Positions 6,292 through 10,961 of a DNA stretch of 10,961 nt are shown in pieces. A program made the position numbers and the translations under genes. The notes beneath the pieces are model-generated. The model did not search any database. It was given only the letters and a program-made list of their open reading frames with translations, and had not been told where the DNA came from. This DNA comes from Reyranella sp. (GTDB taxonomy: Bacteria > Pseudomonadota > Alphaproteobacteria > Reyranellales > Reyranellaceae). Location: the NCBI GenBank assembly GCA_004296815.1, contig SCVT01000167.1:1-10961 (forward strand), read 5' to 3'. Every line of letters starts with the position of its first letter. The first letter of the stretch is position 1.

Positions 6292-6930
6292 TCACTCCTT
6301 CAGGAGGCCGACGAGCGGGTTCGGCGCCGGCGCCGCGACACGCCGCAACGTGTTGGTGTCGTTGTGGTTGAAGGCCGGCTCCTTGCCGCGCACGGCGAGA
6401 TCGGTGCGGGTCACGTAGGTCCAGCTTCCGTCGTCGTTGAAGGTGATGTCGATGCGGTAGTAGTCGGTACGGAACGCCTCCTCGAGGAAGGTCGTCGAGC
6501 AGATGCCGAAGCGCGTGTCGCCGCGCCGCGCTTCCACCGAGATGCGCTTGTCGTCCGGGCCGGCCTTTCCGCCCGCCAGCACGACCTGGCCGCGCGGGAT
6601 GGCGATGCTCTGCATGATCAGGCCGGTGGCCGGCTCCCACAGCCAGTAGCCCACCTGGTCGTGGAAGGTGATGGGCTCTTCATCGGTGTTGATGTGGATG
6701 TGATAGCGCAGCCCGTAGAGGATCTGCGGGCCGTTGGGCTGCGGATCGATCGGCTCCATGCGGATGTGCTCGCGGAACTCGCGCCGCTCGGGGCCTTCGG
6801 CCTTGGGGCTGACATCGACGCCTTTGTCGGACTGCCAGGTCCCGGCGAGGCGGCGCAGCGGACCGAGATTGGCGAGTGTATCAGGAGAGAAATCGGGTTC
6901 GGTGAAGATGTCTTCCGGCAGGTTCGACAT
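6292..6930 (-). CDS. nitrobindin-like heme-binding beta-barrel protein (FABP-like / THAP4-type domain)
   Basis: The 212-residue protein from ATG at 6930 resembles bacterial heme-binding beta-barrel proteins related to nitrobindin, which bind ferric heme in a lipocalin-like barrel and can react with NO or peroxynitrite. Matching features are NLGPLRRLAGTW (21-32, the first strand with the Gly-x-Trp of the family), LYGLRYHIHI (71-80), DQVGYWLWEPATGLIMQ (91-107), IPRGQVVLAGG (111-121), YGIC-like FGICS (141-145) and a terminal FNHNDTNTLRRV (187-198), where His189 is the candidate heme ligand. The start is chosen because AAGGGA lies just upstream and the sequence MSNLPEDIFTEP fits family N-termini; the frame stays open further but runs back over the sppA 3' end. 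No signal peptide. It is the last gene of the minus-strand run, 43 bp after sppA. Heme binding is inferred from the family. Confidence 0.85.
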   Translation of the reverse strand: MSNLPEDIFTEPDFSPDTLANLGPLRRLAGTWQSDKGVDVSPKAEGPERREFREHIRMEPIDPQPNGPQILYGLRYHIHINTDEEPITFHDQVGYWLWEPATGLIMQSIAIPRGQVVLAGGKAGPDDKRISVEARRGDTRFGICSTTFLEEAFRTDYYRIDITFNDDGSWTYVTRTDLAVRGKEPAFNHNDTNTLRRVAAPAPNPLVGLLKE

Positions 6931-6973
6931 GAGGTCCCTTGTTGGTCTTGGGGCTGATGGGCTGCAAGGGGAG

Positions 6974-8731
6974 CTAACGCCAGAGCGGCGGTAGCGGCGG
7001 CAGGCGGACGTTGCCGGGGCGCAGGGTGACGCCGAACTGCGCCAGCGTCTCGCGCACCTCGCGCGGCAGCCGGACCGTCGGTCCGACATCGACGCTCGCA
7101 AGGTTGAAGAGCTTCTCGATCATGCGCTGCCAGCGATCGGACTCGTCGGGATAGCGGCGGATCTCGATGCGCTTGGTCTCCTCGATCCCGGCCTTGGCCT
7201 TGGCGATGTTGAGCGCGAGCTGCAGGCCCCCCAGCTCGTCGACCAAGCCGGCGCGCTTGGCGTCGATGCCGCTGAACACGCGGCCGCGTGCCGCCGCGTC
7301 GATGCGGCTGGCGTCGAGGTTGCGCGCTTCCGCGACCTGCCTTGTGAAGGAGGCGTAGACGATGTCGAGCTCGCGGGCCACGGCGGCCCGCTGGGCGGGC
7401 GTCGGTGGCTGGAACGTCGAGTACATGCCGGCATTGTTGCCGACCGTGACCCGCTCGACGTTGACACCGAGCGACGTCAGCAGCTCCTGCGCCATCGGCC
7501 AGACACTGAAGACGCCGATCGAGGCCGTGATGGTGGTGGGCTGGGCCACGATCACGTCGGCGCGGACTGCGGCGAGGTATCCCCCGGAGGCCGCCACGTC
7601 GCCCATGGAAACGATCACCGGCTTGCCGGCGGAGCGGGCGCGGCCCACCGCGTCGGCGATGGCGTCGGCTGCGGGATAGGTGCCGCCCGGCGAGTCGATG
7701 CGCAGCACGATGGCGCGCACGTCCTTGGCGCGCGAGGCCATGTCGAGGGCGTCGACGACGTCCTCGGAATTCGCCAAGGCCTCCTCGTCGAACGGCCCGC
7801 CGCCGGGGCGGCCGGACATGATGGCGCCGCTGGCGCGCACCAGGGCGATCACCTCGCCGCGCGGCCTCGGCCGGGCCTCGTCGGACGCGTACTCGGACAG
7901 GGTGATGAGCTCTCGCCGACCGCCGTTGCGCTGGTAGACGTCCTCGAGCGCGTCGGTGCGATAGCCGATGCGGTCGACCAGCCCATCGCGTCGCGCCTGC
8001 TCGGGCTCGTGCGGCGCGGTATCGACGAGACGGCGGAGCTGGGCGGGCTCGAGGCGGCGGTCGCGCGCCACGTCGCTCACGAACTGGCCGAACAGGCTGT
8101 CGATGAGCTGCTGCAGGTTCTCGCGCGCCGGCCGGGTGTAGCCGGTCTCGGTGAAGCTCTCGGGCGCGCTCTTGTACTCGTAGCGTTTGCCGCCCTCGAT
8201 CTTGACGCCGAGCTTGTCGAGGCCGCCCTTCAGGAACGGCGTCTCGACGACGATGCCCGCCACGCCGAAGCTGCCGCTCTGCTGCAGCCAGATCTGTTCG
8301 AGCGAGGACGCGAGATAGTAGTCGGCGAAGTGGCTGCCGCCGCTGCCCAGCGACTCCGCGAAGCCGACCGCGAACTTGCCCTTGCCGCGGAAGTGGGCGA
8401 TCGCCTGGCGCAGCTCCTGGACGCGGGCGAGGCCGCCGGCCTCGTCACCGATCTCGACGTAGAGGCCGGCAACGCGCGGATCGTCGGCCGCCTGCCAGAG
8501 AAGCTGCACCGTCTCGACGATGTCGCGCGAGCTCTTGAACAGCGCGCCGCTCAGCAGGTCGGTCGACGCGGTTTCGGGAGGGAGGGACCTGAGATCGAGC
8601 GACAGCACCATCTGTTGCGGCAACGGCTTGGCCGCGAAGGGCCAGGACGCCACGAAGGCGATGCCGCCGGCGATCGCCAGCAGGGTGAGGGTGCCGATGG
8701 TCGCGAGGAGACCGACGATGAACCGCCGCAT
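6974..8731 (-). CDS. sppA: signal peptide peptidase SppA, 67K (long) type
   Basis: This inner-membrane serine protease degrades signal peptides left after secretion. The 585 residues match the long double-domain form (E. coli SppA is 618). An N-terminal anchor occupies about residues 5-29. In the first S49 domain GGKRYEYKSAPESFTETGYT (180-199) supplies the general base, Lys187; in the second, MGDVAASGGYLAA (376-388) supplies the nucleophile Ser382, followed by TASIGVFSV (402-410). Ser/Lys partition between the two repeats as in E. coli. Other family marks are RIDSPGGTYPAAD (344-356) and GRVFSGIDAKRAGLVDELGG (483-502). GGAG lies about 8 bp before the ATG. It is 21 bp downstream of the PH-like gene. 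All catalytic residues appear intact. Confidence 0.95.
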   Translation of the reverse strand: MRRFIVGLLATIGTLTLLAIAGGIAFVASWPFAAKPLPQQMVLSLDLRSLPPETASTDLLSGALFKSSRDIVETVQLLWQAADDPRVAGLYVEIGDEAGGLARVQELRQAIAHFRGKGKFAVGFAESLGSGGSHFADYYLASSLEQIWLQQSGSFGVAGIVVETPFLKGGLDKLGVKIEGGKRYEYKSAPESFTETGYTRPARENLQQLIDSLFGQFVSDVARDRRLEPAQLRRLVDTAPHEPEQARRDGLVDRIGYRTDALEDVYQRNGGRRELITLSEYASDEARPRPRGEVIALVRASGAIMSGRPGGGPFDEEALANSEDVVDALDMASRAKDVRAIVLRIDSPGGTYPAADAIADAVGRARSAGKPVIVSMGDVAASGGYLAAVRADVIVAQPTTITASIGVFSVWPMAQELLTSLGVNVERVTVGNNAGMYSTFQPPTPAQRAAVARELDIVYASFTRQVAEARNLDASRIDAAARGRVFSGIDAKRAGLVDELGGLQLALNIAKAKAGIEETKRIEIRRYPDESDRWQRMIEKLFNLASVDVGPTVRLPREVRETLAQFGVTLRPGNVRLPPLPPLWR

Positions 8732-8752
8732 GCGAGATCTCCGCTGTGCTTG

Positions 8753-9292
8753 TCAGGATTGAACGAGATTCGGCCGGAAGGCCTTCACCGCGTCAAGCAT
8801 GGCCGACGCGGTCGTATCGAGGCCGTTGTCGCGCACCAGCACTGCTGACGGCATGCCGCGGATCGGCCGCAGGCTGTCGTCGAGATTGAGGTGCGACAGG
8901 CGGAGATCGGTGGCGAGAAACGCCTCGGGAGCCAGCCCGACCTGGAGCTGCGGTCGGAGCGCCAGGCGGCGCAGCCGGACCCACTGGATGTCCTTCCACG
9001 GGATGCGCGTGTTGCGGCCGAAGCCCAGCAGCAGCCCGTCATGGTCGATGACGATCTGCGGGTTGCGGTCGAGGTAGCGGCTCACGCCCAGGAAGACGTA
9101 GTAGGCCATGGCCAGCGCCAGCACCGCGAACAGCACGAAGCGCGGGTCGTTCAGCGACAGGGTCGGGGCGTTGGTCGAGCCCGTGGCGAAGTGGACGATC
9201 GCGGCGACCACCATGCCGATCGAGACCACGGCCATGCCGAGATTGTGGAACGCGCCGTAGCGCGCCTCGAGGGGCTGGCGAGCCGCCACCAC
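8753..9292 (-). CDS. two-TM membrane protein with STM3941/PH-like domain
   Basis: This 179-residue protein has two hydrophobic segments, about 18-37 (LGMAVVSIGMVVAAIVHFAT) and 51-70 (RFVLFAVLALAMAYYVFLGV), followed by a soluble domain beginning NPQIVIDHDGLLLGFG, with RNTRIPWKDIQWVRLRR (93-109). That order, two helices then a 'P.I.ID..G' strand and an 'IPW.DI' strand, is typical of STM3941-family and bacterial PH-like proteins. The soluble part should face the cytoplasm. No enzyme motif is visible and the role is unknown. The start is a GTG at 9292 (a second GTG follows directly) 7 bp after the aroC stop, with no clear ribosome site, so translation may be coupled to aroC; an internal Met at residue 20 is less likely because it would cut the first helix. 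Confidence is good for the gene and moderate for the family. Confidence 0.78.
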   Translation of the reverse strand: MVAARQPLEARYGAFHNLGMAVVSIGMVVAAIVHFATGSTNAPTLSLNDPRFVLFAVLALAMAYYVFLGVSRYLDRNPQIVIDHDGLLLGFGRNTRIPWKDIQWVRLRRLALRPQLQVGLAPEAFLATDLRLSHLNLDDSLRPIRGMPSAVLVRDNGLDTTASAMLDAVKAFRPNLVQS

Positions 9293-9299
9293 CCGGGGC

Positions 9300-10370
9300 T
9301 CAGCCGCACTGCGCGCGATGGCGCAGCAGGTGGTCGGCCAGCACGCAGGCGACCATGGCTTCGGCGACCGGCGTGGCGCGGATGCCGACGCAGGGATCGT
9401 GGCGGCCCTTGGTGCGCAACTCGATCTCCTTGCCGAAGCGATCGATGCTGCGGACGGGCGAGAGGATCGAGCTGGTCGGCTTCACGGCGAGCCGGCAGAC
9501 GATCTCCTGGCCGGTCGAGATGCCGCCCAGGATGCCGCCGGCATGATTGCTGAGGAAGGCAGGTGCGCCGTCCTTCATGCGCATCTCGTCGGCGTTCTCC
9601 TCGCCGCTCATCGCTGCGGTGGCGAACCCGTCGCCGATCTCGACGCCCTTCACGGCGTTGATGCTCATCAGCGCCTTGGCGAGGTCGGCATCGAGCTTGT
9701 CGTAGACCGGGTCGCCGAGGCCGACCGGCACACCGGAAGCCACGACCTCGACCACCGCGCCGCGCGAGCTGCCGCGCTTGCGCACGTCGTCGAGATAGCC
9801 TTCCCAGCCTTGCGCCGCTTGGCGGTCGGGACACCAGAAAGGATTGTCGCCGGTGGCGTCCCAGTCCCATTTGCTGCGGTCGATCTTCTGGGTGCCGATC
9901 TGGACGACTGCGCCGCGGATGCTGACGCTATCGCCCAGGATCTTGCGCGCGATGGCGCCGGCGGCGACGCGGACGGCGGTCTCGCGCGCCGACTGGCGGC
10001 CGCCGCCGCGATAGTCGCGCACGCCGTACTTCTTGAAGTAGGTGTAGTCGGCATGGGACGGGCGGAACTGGTCCTTGATCTCGCCGTAGTCGCGGCTGCG
10101 CTGGTCGACATTGTCGATGTGGAGCGCGATCGGCGTGCCGGTGGTGACACCCTCGAACACGCCGGACAGGATCTTTACCGTGTCGGGTTCCTGGCGCTGC
10201 GTGACGAAGCGCGACTGGCCGGGCCGGCGCTTGTCCAGCCAGATCTGGATGTCGGCTTCGGCGAGCGGGATGCGCGGCGGCGTGCCGTCGACGACGCAGC
10301 CGATCGCGGGCCCATGACTTTCGCCCCAGCTCGTGAACCGGAAGAGAGTGCCGAAGCTGCTGCCGGCCAT
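9300..10370 (-). CDS. aroC: chorismate synthase
   Basis: AroC converts 5-enolpyruvylshikimate 3-phosphate to chorismate, the last shared step of aromatic amino acid, folate and quinone synthesis, and needs reduced FMN. The 356 residues are full length. The three family signatures are intact: GESHGPAIG (16-24, His19), [12 protein letters not shown] (120-131), and [14 protein letters not shown] (about 319-332). His19 and His106 (in RPSHADYTY) match the two catalytic histidines. TTGTP (76-80) and [15 protein letters not shown] (residues in the 270s to 280s) are also conserved. The ATG at 10370 begins [20 protein letters not shown], the normal N-terminus. It follows the fabI stop by 10 bp, an arrangement seen in several alphaproteobacteria, and the 7-bp gap to the next gene indicates co-transcription. 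Confidence 0.98.
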   Translation of the reverse strand: MAGSSFGTLFRFTSWGESHGPAIGCVVDGTPPRIPLAEADIQIWLDKRRPGQSRFVTQRQEPDTVKILSGVFEGVTTGTPIALHIDNVDQRSRDYGEIKDQFRPSHADYTYFKKYGVRDYRGGGRQSARETAVRVAAGAIARKILGDSVSIRGAVVQIGTQKIDRSKWDWDATGDNPFWCPDRQAAQGWEGYLDDVRKRGSSRGAVVEVVASGVPVGLGDPVYDKLDADLAKALMSINAVKGVEIGDGFATAAMSGEENADEMRMKDGAPAFLSNHAGGILGGISTGQEIVCRLAVKPTSSILSPVRSIDRFGKEIELRTKGRHDPCVGIRATPVAEAMVACVLADHLLRHRAQCG

Positions 10371-10380
10371 GGCCGCCGGC

Positions 10381-10961
10381 CTACTCGCCCTCGAAGTTGG
10401 CGAGCAGCTCGGAAATCTGCTTGGCCGACGAGGTGTTGATCATGCCGACCACGTGATAGCCGCCATCGACGTGCATCACTTCGCCGGTCATGCCGGAGCC
10501 TAGATCGGACAGCAGGTAGAGGGCGGAGTTGCCGACCTCTTCCTGGGTGATGTTGCGCTTGAGCGGCGAGTTGAGCTCGTTCCACTTCAGGATGTAGCGA
10601 CCGTCGTTGATGCCGGCGAAGGCCAGCGTCTTGATCGGGCCGGCCGAGATCGCATTGACGCGGATCTTCTGCTCGCCGAGGTCGGAGGCGAGGTAGCGCA
10701 CGCTCGCCTCGAGCGCCGCCTTGGCGACGCCCATGACATTGTAGTGCGGGATGACGCGTTCGGCGCCGTAGTAGGTGAGGGTGAGCAGGCTGCCGCCGTT
10801 CTTCATCAGCGGCACGGCGCGCTGCGCCACCGCGGTGAAGGAATAGACGCTGACGTTCATCGTGAGCGCGAAGTTGTCGGCCGTCGTATCCAGGTAGCGG
10901 CCGCGCAGCTCGTCCTTGTTGGAGAAGGCGATGGCGTGGACCACGAAGTCGAGCCCGCCCA
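10381..10961 (-). CDS. fabI: enoyl-[acyl-carrier-protein] reductase (NADH), FabI (partial, N-terminus beyond window)
   Basis: FabI performs the last reduction of each fatty-acid elongation cycle, turning trans-2-enoyl-ACP into acyl-ACP with NAD(P)H. The visible 192 residues begin [20 protein letters not shown] and end at TAG 10381-10383; family length of about 260-275 means about 75 N-terminal residues, including the cofactor-binding loop, are outside the window. Diagnostic parts are [19 protein letters not shown], containing the FabI Tyr-x6-Lys active site (YNVMGVAK), [18 protein letters not shown], the substrate-loop region typical of FabI as opposed to other SDRs, and the terminal [16 protein letters not shown]. 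It is the first visible gene of the minus-strand run, 10 bp before aroC. FabI is the triclosan and isoniazid-like target; no resistance substitution can be judged from this fragment alone. Confidence 0.96.
   Translation of the reverse strand, partial: GGLDFVVHAIAFSNKDELRGRYLDTTADNFALTMNVSVYSFTAVAQRAVPLMKNGGSLLTLTYYGAERVIPHYNVMGVAKAALEASVRYLASDLGEQKIRVNAISAGPIKTLAFAGINDGRYILKWNELNSPLKRNITQEEVGNSALYLLSDLGSGMTGEVMHVDGGYHVVGMINTSSAKQISELLANFEGE

Noticed and set aside
6295..6306. Short inverted repeat CTCCT-TC-AGGAG near the convergent stops, possible terminator
   Set aside because: The stem is only 4-5 bp, lies within the last codons of the heme-binding gene and is not followed by a T run on either strand.
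6936..6970. Inverted repeat CCCTTG...CAAGGG between sppA and the heme-binding gene
   Set aside because: The arms are 6 bp with a 23-bp loop, a size expected by chance; one arm overlaps the ribosome site. There is no support for an operator or terminator.
9318..10439. 373-codon plus-strand open frame opposite aroC
   Set aside because: aroC on the minus strand has every family signature. The opposite frame is low-complexity Ala/Asp/Arg/Gly and spans the aroC-fabI junction, so it is a codon-bias shadow.

Overview
The window is 10,961 bp of GC-rich, densely coding DNA with very short intergenic gaps. Gene order, codon use and protein types (DUF1192, an adjacent fabI-aroC pair, MetY) point to an alphaproteobacterium, probably from a Rhodospirillales- or Hyphomicrobiales-like group. 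I do not assign a genus. I see no RNA genes, CRISPR arrays, insertion sequences, integrases or other signs of a mobile island. It looks like ordinary chromosome.

There are three transcriptional blocks. (1) 1-776, minus strand: the N-terminal four fifths of a PIG3-type NAD(P)H quinone oxidoreductase, cut by the window's left edge. (2) 843-6285, plus strand: seven tightly packed genes, almost certainly one operon. They encode a small DUF1192 protein, O-acetylhomoserine sulfhydrylase (MetY), an alpha/beta hydrolase, a short-chain dehydrogenase, a Cys-rich DUF169 protein, a 2H-phosphoesterase (2'-5' RNA ligase-like) starting at GTG, and a membrane-anchored hydrolase-like protein. (3) 10961-6292, minus strand: five co-directional genes. 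In order of transcription they are fabI (5' end missing), aroC, a two-TM protein with an STM3941/PH-like domain, a long-form signal peptide peptidase SppA, and a nitrobindin-like heme-binding beta-barrel protein. Blocks 1 and 2 diverge from a 66-bp gap at 777-842, the only obvious place for promoters on both sides. Blocks 2 and 3 converge with only 6 bp between stop codons.

FabI (fatty acid elongation), AroC (chorismate synthesis) and MetY (homocysteine synthesis) are housekeeping biosynthetic enzymes. SppA and the PH-like protein act at the inner membrane. The least understood part is the hydrolase-SDR-DUF169 run downstream of metY. Its overlaps and 2-18 bp spacing suggest coordinated expression, but its substrate cannot be read from sequence. 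The best leads are the DUF169 protein, the Thr in place of the catalytic Ser in the SDR, and the degenerate nucleophile elbow in the second hydrolase. I found no convincing evidence of a wholly new system.
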